Source: Deinandra increscens subsp. villosa | Lineage: Eukaryota > Streptophyta > Magnoliopsida > Asterales > Asteraceae | DNA length: 64,000 nucleotides | Direction of reading: 5' to 3' | Assembly: GCA_039602395.1 (NCBI GenBank) | Contig: JBCNJP010000006.1 | Location: 14,558,952-14,622,951 of the forward strand | Part shown: positions 8,908 through 20,841 of the stretch, piece by piece | Position numbering within the stretch: the first letter of the stretch is position 1 | Layout: every line of letters begins with the position of its first letter | Position numbers and translations under genes: made by a program | Notes under the pieces: generated by a model | Told to the model about the DNA's origin: nothing | Database searches by the model: none | The model's input: the letters and a program-made list of their open reading frames with translations, nothing else

Positions 8908-11469
8908 CTACGGCAGCAGCAAATCAAATCTGAACGTATTCTGCACATTGCTAGACCACCACTCATTTGCTACAATCCGGTTTGCTGTTCCATGGAAGAT
9001 CCCCACCCGTATAGCATTTTCTAGATCGTTCTCATCTCCGAGAATAGGTTGGGAGGCGAGGAGCTTGATATCTCTTTCACCAAACCTCAGCAGGTCAACC
9101 GGATCGTAGAAGCGAAACTGTCTCATCTTCTTGCAAAGCACCACCGCTTCATGCGTCGTTGGATCATAAAACCAACAGTCAAAGTTTTTGACTAAGGTAC
9201 CATCTTCAATTTCATCCAACAGGTTTATTACTCTTGTGCGTTTGGTGGGTGGTCGCCTTGCTTCACCTATTGGATCACCAGTTACTGGGTCAGTTCCAGT
9301 TTCAACCCATCTTACCTGCTTCAGCTCGAAGTTCACAAAGTTTTCCGCCAAGTGGCTCATCAGATTGTTCCGAACTAGATCTCCTTCTGAGCTACTCCAT
9401 CTGTTTATGTATGGAGCTCTCAACAGGCTTCTAATCTCAGGCTCAGTCCAGGAGTGAAATTGGGCTCGTGTTCTGTAATATTCCACTGGACTGTAGCCAT
9501 CACGAATTACAGCAAATAGCATCTTCTCGGAGTCATAATGCCAGCACAGAATTGCTTCACGACTCCCCCTTTTGTCGATAGAGCTTTCACCAACATCAAT
9601 GGTGTATTAAGTGGGGGCTGGGCCTTGAAAGAACTCCTTGAACCAGTTGTCGTGACCTTCTGGCGCTTTAGAGATGACTCTTCCACTTCTAGCATAGTCT
9701 GACATTTCAAAGGTGTCATCTCCTTCATCTTCTTGTGTAGCACTTGTACCCTGAACTCCTTGAGATGAGCTTTGGCCATGATCACCAGAAGATTTTGTCT
9801 CTACAACTCCTTTCAATTCAGTATGCTTCTTCTTTAGATCCATTAAAGCTTCATACAAGAACTTGAACCTTAGTTTGTTGGCAACTTCATTCTCTTTCAG
9901 GGTCTTGTTTTCATCCCTCAGTGCTTTTATCTCATTTTCACGTGCTCTGTTTTGAGATAGAAGAAAATTTATTTGAGGGTCAGCACTCAACCTCATTTCT
10001 ATTGGGAGATCAGCAGCTTGAAATGGGCGGAAACTTGGAATAACTGTTGGCGGCAGACTTGTCCCAGTAGAGACACTCACTCTGATAGGACTGGGTGCTA
10101 CAAAGGTGTTATCAACCTCCAGAAATTGCCTTTCTTCATGAACAGGGCTACGTTCATTCAGAAGAGGACTTTCAGTCTGAACCTGGGCAGGTTGATCTTC
10201 AACATTCTGATCCGTTGTTTCTTCTTGAACAATTTGACTTTGAGAACTGGACCCTGCTGGATGGACCATCAACAGACTTGAGCTAGTCTTCGTAAACTTG
10301 AACCTGATACTTCTTGGATCTGTCCTCTTCCTGGGTGATGGTTCACGAAAAGGGACAGGCTATTCAAGCATCTCATTCACATTAAACTGATTATCCAACT
10401 CTTGAGGGATTGAGTCATCGCTAGACGACGAGTTCAGGACATCCCTTGATCTTTTAAGATTGATTGGTTCTAAGTCCCCATAGATATCATCATCCACATT
10501 CTCTTGATCAGCGAAGATGTCGTCCATCACGTTTTCTTCATCAGAAGGTATACCTTCTGTTTGTTCCAGAACATTTACAGCAACAGGTGCTGTCACATCG
10601 TGATCTTCAGCAACAGACACATTTACAGTCGGCACATCTGGTTCAGGTTCAGCCTCTTGATCTGACTCAATCACCTGCTCTCTAGCAACTTCAGGAAATG
10701 CACCCATTTTGACCCATTCAATTCTTCCCTCAAAACTGTTCTTTCCTCTTCTGTCTTGTGTCTGCGGGACAAACACTCCACTATCCATCACCTTAACATC
10801 CAATTTTTCTATCCTCTCTTCAATCATAGGATATTTCTCCATCACCACCATTTACACGAATTTTGGTGTCATCAGGAACTGTTCTCGGGCACTCAGATCA
10901 GCATTGCCTATCCAGTCTAACAGCATCATCTTTGAGAAATTGAAGTTCCAGTCTAAGGCCAATGCGACAAAAGCTGTTCCATGTAGTTTGTTAAGCTGGT
11001 CGAAGCTAGTCCTCTTTCCCAGAAAGGATTTCTGCATATAGTGAGCCAGGCACCTCCAGTAGTGCGGCAACAACTTCTTGAAGATGGGCAGGAACTTTCC
11101 TTCATACCCTAGAGATTGAGCACCCTCTAGAACTGCAGCCTTGGGATACTCAATTGGATCTGTAGCTCTGTCATTAATGTTCAGACCTTTTCTGATGTCT
11201 TCTTCAAGTATCACTATCTGCCTGTTCTGAATTGTTGCAGAGATCCTTGTCTTATCATCACTCGCTCTAGCAGTTCCCCAGAACTCCCTTACAAGCTGCT
11301 CATCAATAAGGACGCTTGTTCTCAGAGCGTGATTAATCTTGCAGACGTTCATCCCGGCCACCAAAGAATAAAATAATTGCATATGCTTCTCTGGTGAGTC
11401 TTCAAGATATGTTGGGATGCAGTGATCTCTTTCAAACTGAATCTCTTCATCAAGCATGTCGTCTGCCAT
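8908..11469 (-). pseudogene. Gag-like two-domain element protein, three in-frame stops
   Basis: One reading frame of 854 codons runs from ATG at 11469 to TGA at 8908. It is broken only by TAA at 10852-10854, TAG at 10360-10362 and TAA at 9607-9609, with no frameshift. The ATG follows a pyrimidine tract ending CAG, so an upstream 5' UTR intron is possible. N-terminal domain (about 1-205): INHALRTSVLIDEQLVREFW and LPHYWRCLAHYMQKSFLGKR. Then an acidic Ser/Pro-rich linker, a short coiled coil (ARENEIKALRDENKTLKE) and a C-terminal domain (about 620-853) with CWHYD, YDPVDLLRFGERDI and a W-rich end. I associate the family with Asteraceae LTR elements but its function is unknown to me. The same two-domain order recurs at 15806-19882. 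Confidence 0.7.
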
Positions 11470-12460
11470 CTGAGAAAGACAAGACAAATATATCAGACTT
11501 GTTCATCAATGCTTAAATATGTTTGCCAACAATATCTTGAAGTTCAATTGATTATCACATTTAATTTTTTTAATTCAGAAAATCTCAATTTAAACTTTCA
11601 AGAAAAGAATTTGATTTTGAATCACAAAATAACAAACACATTTAATTTTATCTTAAAAGATGATTAAATTTGATGAAATTCTAAAACAATTATGTGTTTA
11701 CGATTTTAATTCATCAATTAAGCGAGTTTACGATCCACAGATCAGGTTTACGATTATAGAACACCGTTCACGATCGGGTCCAGTCGTAATCATTCAGCCC
11801 AATCGTAATCTCGCGAAATACCCCTAGGCCCGATCGTAAACAGTTGTCGTAATCGTGGATCGTAAACAACGATCGTAATCAACGATCGTAAACATCGATC
11901 GAAAAATCCAACAGTCGTCTTCTTCATCGCAATTATCGTAAACACCGTATTCGCCATAGCCGGACCTGCAAAAAGCTCGTGAACTCGTTAAAACCCATCA
12001 ACCATGAACAAAAGCATCTATGACTACCTTTTAACAGTTTTTAACACGAATCCGACTTCAACACTTCGAGAAATCGACTCGAAATCAGTAAGAATACCGA
12101 AACTATCACCGAGAAACCTAACTCAGAAAAGAAACTTCGAATGGGTTGACACACAGACGAGGAATTACTCGATTGAGAGAGGGTTCTTGGTCGGAAATTG
12201 ATTCCGAAGGCGATGATGGGCTCGGATTTTAGAGATGACGGCCGGAGGTTGCTGTGGTGGGTTTTCCGGCGAGTGTGAGCGGAGGTTAGGGTTTTAGTTG
12301 AGAGGGTCGTAAACGAGGGAAGGAGAGGGATATAGTGAGTCGTAAATGGTGAATATAATCGGAAACAAGGGTTTTGTTTTAAAAAATTTTCATTTTGACC
12401 CCCCCCCCCCAAGTTTCACACACAATAAAAAAAATACTCCCAAACCTCTAAAACTGACAA
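11470..12460. other. Leader of the minus-strand element
   Basis: No ORF supported. Dense ATCGTAAAC / GTTTACGAT words at about 11698-11910, and a C12-13 homopolymer near 12399-12411, shortly before the gap. Confidence 0.5.
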
Positions 12461-12960
12461 NNNNNNNNNNNNNNNNNNNNNNNNNNNNNNNNNNNNNNNN
12501 NNNNNNNNNNNNNNNNNNNNNNNNNNNNNNNNNNNNNNNNNNNNNNNNNNNNNNNNNNNNNNNNNNNNNNNNNNNNNNNNNNNNNNNNNNNNNNNNNNNN
12601 NNNNNNNNNNNNNNNNNNNNNNNNNNNNNNNNNNNNNNNNNNNNNNNNNNNNNNNNNNNNNNNNNNNNNNNNNNNNNNNNNNNNNNNNNNNNNNNNNNNN
12701 NNNNNNNNNNNNNNNNNNNNNNNNNNNNNNNNNNNNNNNNNNNNNNNNNNNNNNNNNNNNNNNNNNNNNNNNNNNNNNNNNNNNNNNNNNNNNNNNNNNN
12801 NNNNNNNNNNNNNNNNNNNNNNNNNNNNNNNNNNNNNNNNNNNNNNNNNNNNNNNNNNNNNNNNNNNNNNNNNNNNNNNNNNNNNNNNNNNNNNNNNNNN
12901 NNNNNNNNNNNNNNNNNNNNNNNNNNNNNNNNNNNNNNNNNNNNNNNNNNNNNNNNNNNN
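12461..12960. other. Assembly gap, exactly 500 N
   Basis: A placeholder-sized run of N. It separates the minus-strand LTR element from the CACTA fragment, so the left end of either may be hidden here. Confidence 0.99.
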
Positions 12961-13974
12961 ACAACACAGATGGTCAATTGGAAAAACTTGAGTTCGAACT
13001 TAAAGAGGAGAGACTTCTTAGGGATGAAAAAAATGAACAAGTTAAGGCCCTCTTCTTGAAGATTCTAGAATCGGAGAAAAAACTTGATCTACTTATAGCT
13101 CATCTATCTACACTTGGAACACCGTTACCACACCAACTTAATGCTCCGGCATCTACAGAGGTAAATTCTTTACATCACAACTTAGTCATACTATTCTCAA
13201 GTACCTTATAATAACATACACTCTTGTTCTTGAAGAACACAATCCGGATGAACTCTTGTTTCTAAAGAACACAAATAGATGCAAGTTCCTGGTACATAAG
13301 AATATATACTTCATGTAAGAACAAAGTTATGAGTTAAATGGAGCTCTACTATGATTCATTGAAAATGTATGCTAATATTAAAAAATAGAGTATATACATT
13401 ATCTGTATGAATAAAATTGGAACAACTTATATTAGATTAAAAAAACAGAATAAATACTTTCATGATAGGTCCGCGTCATTATTCTGCTCTAACTTTTTAC
13501 CAATTCAAAAACATTGTTCTAGGTAAATTCTAAGGAGATTTTTGTTGGATCTAGCCACAACACTAATCATGCTGACATACACACAACGGTTAGTATTTGT
13601 CAAACTCATTATCGGTTTGATTGCTCATTTACATAAAGTAATTAATTGAACTGTAGGGCGTGAAATTGATGGTCGATCAACCTCGTCTAAAGCGGTTCAA
13701 AAGAAAAAGGTAAATATTTGCCAGTCAAGTTACATTCCGTTGTTTCATAGTAATCTGTTTGGTAATGTCATGTAGTCCCATTTTAAATGTTATTTGGTAC
13801 CTCAAACACTTGGGCTAGCTAGGGATTGTTGGAACAAATGGTGAGATGTGTACCAAACAAAGTTCAACTGACTTTGATGTTGATCCGGAACTTAATGTGA
13901 TGTTCATCCGGATGTTTTAAGTTCATCTGGATATCTAATGTTCATCTGGAAATCAATTGAATTGTAGGACCTGA
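12961..13974 (+). CDS. CACTA accessory coiled-coil protein, partial (copy A)
   Basis: Four exons can be read: up to 13160, 13523-13588, 13657-13709 and 13968-13974 (stop TGA). The first coding exon lies in the gap, by comparison with 37637-37729 of copy D. Visible protein: a charged coiled coil (QLEKLEFELKEERLLRD, KILESEKKLDLLIAHL), then GTPLPHQLN, a short linker, and a basic C-terminus LKRFKRKR that looks like a nuclear localisation signal. All four exons are in phase and each visible junction is GT..AG. Function is unknown; by position and charge it could be a DNA-binding accessory factor of the element (the role of TNPA in En/Spm), which is inference. Confidence 0.55.
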
Positions 13975-14313
13975 TGACCCATACTACTAGCAATAAAATG
14001 GCACTCCTCAGTCCATATCTATCATGGTGGTAAGTATTTCAAAATTGCTATATATATTATGATCAATTTCCATAACCTAATTATCAATTATATGTTTTGG
14101 TATAGGATGGAATACAAGAAAAAAATGGTCCTAATTAAACTCAAATCTGGACAGTTGAAGATGAAGTTGGCTCCCGGATTGAAATTTAAATTGAGAATAA
14201 TGCTTGTATGCAGTGTAATTTTCTTTAAATTTTTATTTGTAATTCATTTGTATTTGATTTGTAATTGAATTTTATTTGATTTGTAATTAATAATTTGTAA
14301 TAGCTTTTAAATT

Positions 14314-15370
14314 GGCCACGCGTATAGCAAGGACCCATCTGATTTCAACAATCTTTTGGTCACTTTTTCTTCTTCCCAAATATATGTGGCTAAAACATAA
14401 ATATAGGTGACCATATAATACCAAAGGCCACACTTTTTTATATTTTATCGTGGCCATTGCCACCCATTGGCCACGCGTATTGGGACAAAATATCTGATTT
14501 CAACTACCCTTTAGCCACTTTTTTATCCAAATATATGTGGCTAAAACACAAATATACGTGACCATATAATACTAAAGGCCACACATTTTATATTTTAACG
14601 TGGCCGTTGCCACCCTTTGGCCACGGGTATTGGGACAAAATATCTGATTTCAACTACCCTTTGGCCACTTCCTTTTTCCAAATATATGTGGCTAAAACAC
14701 AAATATAGGTGACCATATAATACCAAAGGCCACACTTTTTATATTTTAACGTGGCCGTTGCCACCCTTTGGCCACGCGTAGTGGGACAAAATGTATGATT
14801 TCAACTACCCTTTGGCCACTTTTTTTCAAATATATCTGGCTAAAACACAAATATACGTGACCATATAATACCAAAGGCCACACTTTTTATATTTTAACGT
14901 GGCCGTTGCCACCATTTGGCCACGCGTATTGGGACAAAATATCTGATTTCAACTACTCTTTGGCCACTTTGTTTTTCCAAATATATGTGGCTAAAACACA
15001 AATATACGTGACCATATAATACCAAAGGCCACGCTTTTTATATTTTAATGTGGCCGTTGCCACCCTTTGGCCACGCGTATTGGGACAAAATGTATGATTT
15101 TAGCAACCCATTTGGCCACGTTTTTTCATATCATATGTGGCTAAAACACAAATATACGTGACCATATAATACCAAAGGCCACGCTATTCATATTTTAACG
15201 TGGTCGTTGCCACCCTTTGGCCACGCGTATTGGAACAAAAATTATAATTTCAGCAACCCATTTGGCCACGTTTTTTATAACATATGTGGCTAAAACACAA
15301 ATATACGTGACCATATAATACCAAAGGCCACGTTAAACAAACACATGTGGCCGTTGGGACCCTTTGGCCA
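14314..15370 (+). repeat. 150-bp subterminal tandem array of CACTA A
   Basis: Seven intervals of 146-155 bp separate successive GGCCACG cores. Shared words inside each unit include atatgtggctaaaacac, cgtgaccatataatacca, and aaggccac near the end. Compare four intervals in the copy-D array at 40010-40610. Confidence 0.85.
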
Positions 15371-15582
15371 CGCTTTTCGGAAGAATTGTTTGATTACAAC
15401 AACAAATATTGGTACCCTTTAGCCACGCTTCTAGGTGGCTTCAGCCACTAATATTGTAACGTGGCCGTAGAGTACATAAGGTGACGGGACCTTTGGTATC
15501 GATTAGAATGAAAAAAAAAACGTGACCAAACACCTTTGGTCACGGTTTTTTTCCGTGGCGTAAAGTGCATTTTGAGGTAGTG

Positions 15583-15805
15583 ATTATTCTAAACCAAAAT
15601 AAATTATCAAAAATTTCCCCCAACCCAATTTCAACTAAATGGGCAAACTCCAATAACTTCCCCTGTTTCAATTCTTAGGGTTCATTGTGATCCAGAAGAA
15701 CTGCCGTTAGTATAAAACTGCATATTCGAAAAACAGTTACCCTCTATTTCTATCCAGGTTTCTAATTGGCGATTTAAACTTAAACCTTACTCTCTAATTT
15801 CTCAC
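15583..15805. other. Leader-like spacer before the gag-like pseudogene
   Basis: No gene seen. It begins immediately after the CACTA A terminus. Confidence 0.3.
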
Positions 15806-18800
15806 AAATGGCACCCAAATTGAATTAAAAGGCTGCATCAAAGCCTACGTGTTCTTCGCCGAACACAATGTTGTAGCGTACTTCGAGAAGTCTTATAAGT
15901 CAAAGCTATTTGATGAAATGAATGATTTCCTCGGGAAGTCCAACAATCAATTTGCTTTAACTATGAATCCTATAATATGCAAGCAGAGAATGGCTGAATT
16001 TTGGGACTCAGCCAAAAAATCTGCTGATAGCAACGGGGTTGCTAAAATTGACTCTAGAGTCAATGGGAATGAGATTAGTTTGACTGAAGAATGATCCGGA
16101 AGAATCTGAAATTCAATGATGCAGGAGGTGATCCTGATTACAAGTCTGAATTGTACTTGAAGACGTACGAAATAACTAGGTATGGGGGTGACATAACTTG
16201 TGGGACCATCAAAAAGGGACAACTACCCTATGTTTGGCGATATCTTGCTCATACCATTCTCCACTGCCTATCTCATAAGAAAACTGCGTGGGATGAACTT
16301 GCTACACCTCAATCATTCGCTTTTCATGGATTGGTAAATGGGCTCAACTTTAACTTTTCAAAAGTGATATTTGATGGAATGCTGGAAAATCTAAAACCTA
16401 AGAGGATCTTTTACATGTACCCCAGATTCATCCAACACATTCTCAATTGTGAATTTTCAAATCTCTGATCAACATCTTGAACTAAAATCTTTTACAAGTA
16501 AAACCATTTTCTAACATGCAAGTGAACAAAACTGTTTTTCTTGGACTTCTCCTGAGCAAACTGCTCCTAGTGACAACATTGTTACACCAACAAGTGTTGA
16601 GCCCACACCAGACCGACCATCCTCTTCCACTGATATACAAATTCCCACCAAAAGGAAGAGGATGTCCACATCAAAAACCACACCCAAAAATACCACACGC
16701 ACTCCACAATCACCCAAAAGGAAGAGGACTAGATCTCCTTCAACTAGACCCTCCACAGGACTACCTCGAAATGAGGGTGATATATCACCTAGGCCACATG
16801 AAGTAGATTCCCCAACCTTTATTGTAGGGAGTATACTGCTGGACCTGGTTCAATCACCCAACCCACATTCTGCTGATAAGGTGACTTGCAGTAGTGGTGA
16901 ACCAAGTCAGGTGGAAAGGGCTGACACTACTCATGAAGTCCCACTCGACTTTGAGGACAGTGCCAATATCATTAATACCCAATCCACGGCAACTGTTTCT
17001 GTCAGGGAACCTATTCAGGAACCTTCGATTGACAACAGGAATCCCAGGTGCCAAGAAACCATGGGTGTTGAGAATGAACAAGGTCGGCTTGTTTTCTCTT
17101 CTTTGCTCAAATATACTGTCAACACACTAGTTGAGAGCAGCAAGACACATACTGAATTAACGGTTTGATGTATAAAACTTGAACATGAATTGGCAGCTCA
17201 CCGTGCAATTGTGAGAGCTCAAGGAGAAGACACTGAACGGTTGAAGGCAGGACAATCTATGAAAGCCACTGATAGGTAAGGTTGTCAACCATACGTTGAA
17301 ATGAAATTCACATGTCAAACTAGATTTAATTCAAAATAGGATCTGGCACAGGGTGTCTTCCTCAGATGTTGATGAAGTTGAACAAGTTGATCCGGTTGAA
17401 CAACTTCATCCGGAGGAAGAAGGCCATGTTGATCCAGTTGAACAACTTGATCCGGTTGAACAACTTCATCCGCAAGAAGAAGGCCATGTTGATCCGGTTG
17501 AACAACTTGATCCCATTGAACAACTTCATATGGAGGAAGAAGGCCATGTTGATCTGGTTGAACAACGTCATCGGGTGCAAGTGGCTGCTGATAATCAGAT
17601 GATCACAAGTGTGATGAGTGATCTGCAAACCACAAATGTGGAGATAGCTCCTGAAACTCTATCTTTCATGAGAAAAATGATTATTAGGAATACTCTTAAC
17701 TGCACTTGGTTAAGGAGTGCTCCATCTCTGCCATCATTCCTGTTTTAAAGCCTAGTGCTCCATCTCTACCCATCATTCCTCTTTTAAAGTCTAGTGCTCC
17801 ATCTCTGCCCATCTTTGCTCTTTTAAAGCCTAGTGCTCCATCTCCGCCCATCATTCCTATTTTAAAGCCTTGTGCTCCCCCTGATACTCCTGAAACAGAA
17901 AAGGTTGTTGAAGCTGATGTTGAAGAAGATGGAGTCAAAGATAAGGTGTTTGCAGCTGTTAAAGAGACAAAGCTTGTGGAGCCAAAGACTGAACCTACTG
18001 ATGAGTATGATTTTTCTGCTGAAGCAATCAGATTCAGGAAAGGAAAAATGGTGATGCCCCTGTACCAATCAGATTCTAACAAGGTGTTTACAGGTGTTAA
18101 GAGGACAAAGCCTCCAACATTCATTTATGATCAACATGTATCTCTCCCAGAAGATGATGTAAACATGATAAAACAGGCACTTGTAGATGCTGAGAAAGCT
18201 GAACAAATAAAAAGGGATGAAGACATGGCCTTGGCATTCAAACTAGAAGGAGACATGTTGCGCTATTCAAATGATAAAGTAATAATGAGTTTGATAAATA
18301 AAATTAAGAGAATGTCTATTGATGAGAAAATAGCAACGATGGACTTTGAGAAGGAGACAAGAAAAAGAAGAATGGCCACAGAATCTGACAAGGAGATCAA
18401 AGCTGAACAAGAAAAGATCAGACTGTCAGATAACCTTCACAATGACAAACTCCTTATGAAGTTCACATATATTATCATAGCCAGGGGATGGGCAACTCCT
18501 GAATAAGCAAATTTAATGACTGCTAATAAGTTATGCGATATGATGTCCATGGTGGTTCAAGAGGATGGTGAATTAAAACTGAAGGAAAAGATAGATGCTG
18601 AGGAAAGGCAAGAGAAGATAAAAAGGGAAGAAGAGATACAGAAAATCCTAGAAAACCCTATGACAGAGGAAGAAGAACTCAAGCTTCTCAAATGCTATTT
18701 CATTAAGATGAGGGGGGAGGACCCAAAAAAGATCAATCCTTCTTGTATTAATAGCTTGAGAATCAGATAGTCAAATACCATACATGAACATAACAAAATC

Positions 18801-19882
18801 TTAAAGGTTACAGGTGAACCAATACCACCAGGTGCATATTCTGATCTGAATAGAACCCTAGCCTCACAGCAACCCAAAAGAAACCCTCCTAGAACTAGTA
18901 GACCAGAAAAAAGCCTAAACCTGTAAAGCCTCCTAAACCTGTAACATTAAAGCCTCTTCCACCAAAGTTTAGAACATACAACTTCACACCCATTGTACCA
19001 CAACCTAGAATTGATCATACTCTTCCATCTCCATATCTTCATCTAAACAAACCCCAAAAACCCTCATCTCCACCCAAGTCACCAGAAAAACCACCCACCA
19101 AAAGAATGAAGTCAGTGGCGTAGAAGGGAAAAGGAAAAATGATCAATGGGGAGGATAAATACAGAGATGTCCATGCTGAAAGGAGAAGAATCATCTCATG
19201 GAGGTATGATGATCAAGCGAAAGTAAACCTGTTCACAACCAGTTCAGATGATGTACTAAAGTTTACAGCTGAAGAAGCTATGTACAACCTCACTGGCCAT
19301 GAGTTGGGTGATGTTAGACAGTTACGTGGTGATATGAAGGGTACGTGTTCACAAGAGGACTCCTTAATTCTGAGGATAAAGATGTAGTTGGATGACTTAT
19401 ATGGGGAAGTAGATGTAGCCACACAACGCAGCATTGACAATCCTATTTCGACACTTGAAGTTGATAAGGATGGAAAGTTGGTAGTCTATAGAGCTGATGG
19501 GTCATTCACAAGGCATAGTACAGCTCCAGCTCCAGAATGGAGCCAGGCTAACAAAGACCGAATCCATTTAATAATGACAACTAACAGGCTTCATGTGGTT
19601 AAGAGAAAACAGGTGACCAACTGGGAGTATAAGAAAGAAACAGACATGTATCACATTTTCACCAGTGAACATGGCAAGACAATTAGAAACTTAGAAGATG
19701 CTCTAAATGGGCCTTCTGAAGGTGAGATACGAGATATTGTCAGGATTGGTGATACTGAGAGCAGAATAGTGACACGGACTATCATGAAAGTCTTCTATTT
19801 CACAATGCCAAATTTCGGTTACAAGCTATTGAAGAGGAGATCAAGATGGGAACCGGATGAACATGGTTGGAAGAAGAGTTGA
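15806..19882 (+). pseudogene. Decayed plus-strand gag-like two-domain element gene
   Basis: A relative of the protein at 8908-11469. Possible start ATGGCACCC at 15806 with a stop soon after. The N-terminal domain reads 15849-16093 then 16091-16468 after a frameshift near 16090. LPYVWRYLAHTILHCLSHKK and LNFNFSK align with LPHYWRCLAHYMQKSFLGKR and WNFNFSK of the minus-strand copy. A Lys/Pro-rich linker follows, a small intron is likely at 17277-17340, then DPVEQLHPEEEGHV repeats (17365-17570), APSLPI-L(L)KPS repeats (17720-17880), a long Glu/Lys coiled coil (18140-18770) and a C-terminal domain (19139-19882) with ISWRYDDQ matching LCWHYDSE. Stops and frameshifts occur at about 15824, 16090, 16468, 17168, 17748, 18504, 18768, 18900-19130 and 19385. 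No LTRs were identified around it. Confidence 0.6.
17365..17570 (+). repeat. In-frame minisatellite encoding D-P-V-E-Q-L-H-P-E-E-E-G-H-V
   Basis: Units of 69-72 bp built on gttgatccggttgaacaact and gaagaaggccatgttgatcc repeat three to four times, producing an acidic periodic protein segment inside the 15.8-19.9 kb pseudogene. Confidence 0.8.
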
Positions 19883-19969
19883 TCCCTGTATTTGTGTACA
19901 ATTGCATAAGTTGTTCCAGTTTTTATGTTAACTTAAGTTGTTCCAGTTTTATTCATACACTTTTTATCT

Positions 19970-20590
19970 ATAATAACATACACATTTTCAATGGATCATA
20001 GCAGACGTCCATTTCACTCAAAAACTGTGATCTTACATGAAGTATATATTCATATGCTATGTTAGTATATGTTGGAATTTTGATATGTTGCGATGAGATG
20101 ATTTATAAACAGGATAAATTTTACTTCTTTAGTAAATTGGAAGAAGAAAAAACCGAATGAACTACAATTCCTCAAGAAGAAGAGTTCATGAGGATTGAGA
20201 GAAGATGAACTACAGTTCTTCAGGATGAATCGGATAAACTAGAATTCTAAAGTTCTTCAGGTTGATTAACCAGTTTTCATCTATAATAACATACACATTT
20301 TCAATGAATCATAGCAGACCTCCATTTTACTCATAACTGTGATCTTACATGAAGTATATATTCATATTTTATGTTAGTATATGTTGGCATTTTGATATGG
20401 TGGGATGAGATGATTTATAAACAGGATAAATTTTACTTCTAAATTGGAAGAAGAACAAAACTGGATGAATTACAATTCCTTAGGAAGAAGAGTTCATGAG
20501 TATTGAGAGAAGATGAACTAGAGTTCTTCAGGATGAACCGTGTAAAATAGAGTTCTAAAGTTCTTCAGGATGGTTAACCAGTTCACAATA
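19970..20590 (+). repeat. Tandem duplication, about 311 bp
   Basis: taataacatacacattttca starts a block near 19973 that is repeated near 20284 with substitutions and a small deletion. Both copies contain ggataaattttacttct and aagaagagttcatgag. The word ataataacatacac also occurs near 13210 and 38886 in the CACTA A and D copies, linking this DNA to the same family. Confidence 0.75.
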
Positions 20591-20739
20591 AAATAAAAAT
20601 CACATCAGTTCACAATAAAATCTATTTGCAACAATCAAATTTAGAATAAAATCAACTTTAATGATTGAGATAAAATATATCTATATAATTAATGGGGTTA
20701 ACCAAAACAAAACAGGAGGAAGAGTTAACAAAAACTTTA

Positions 20740-20743
<4 letters not shown>

Positions 20744-20789
<46 letters not shown>
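20744..20789. repeat. (TA)n microsatellite
   Basis: Uninterrupted TA dinucleotide run just downstream of the minus-strand PB1-like gene. Confidence 0.95.
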
Positions 20790-20791
<2 letters not shown>

Positions 20792-20841
20792 ATCTATACA
20801 AATATTTTCATCAGATCCTATACAAAGAACTATCTAACTAG

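Larger units (their letters stand above)
8482..12460 (-). mobile_element. Non-autonomous LTR retrotransposon, 5' end lost in gap
   Basis: The element comprises a 3' LTR, PPT, one long gag-like reading frame (8908-11469) and a leader of about 1 kb, and then runs into the N block. No protease, integrase, RT or RNase H was found, so it would depend on another element. Neither the 5' LTR nor the primer binding site is visible. The leader at 11690-11910 is crowded with the word ATCGTAAAC and its complement. Confidence 0.65.
12961..15582 (+). mobile_element. CACTA element A, right part
   Basis: It ends at 15582 with the complement of CACTACCTCAAAATG, a CACTA terminus one base different from the CACTACGTCAAAA of the other three copies here. 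It contains a spliced accessory gene, then eight occurrences of a GGCCACGCG-type module at 14314, 14469, 14619, 14770, 14918, 15069, 15219 and 15365, a unit of about 150 bp. Such subterminal arrays are transposase-binding regions in the En/Spm superfamily. The segment is closely related to 38627-40823. The left terminus is missing, probably in or beyond the gap. Confidence 0.75.

Noticed and set aside
8498..8966. Small minus-strand ORFs in and near the LTR
   Set aside because: They lie within a defined LTR and overlap the 3' end of the longer gag-like frame.
10852..10854. Programmed stop-codon readthrough in the gag-like frame
   Set aside because: The bases after the three stops do not follow a known leaky context such as CARYYA, and independent nonsense mutations explain the pattern more simply.
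12346..13059. ORFs of 180-237 codons across 12461-12960
   Set aside because: They consist of translated N; the frame is an artefact of the gap.
14314..15370. Centromeric-type satellite
   Set aside because: The 150-bp period is satellite-like, but the array is short, ends at a CACTA terminus and recurs at the same position in copy D.
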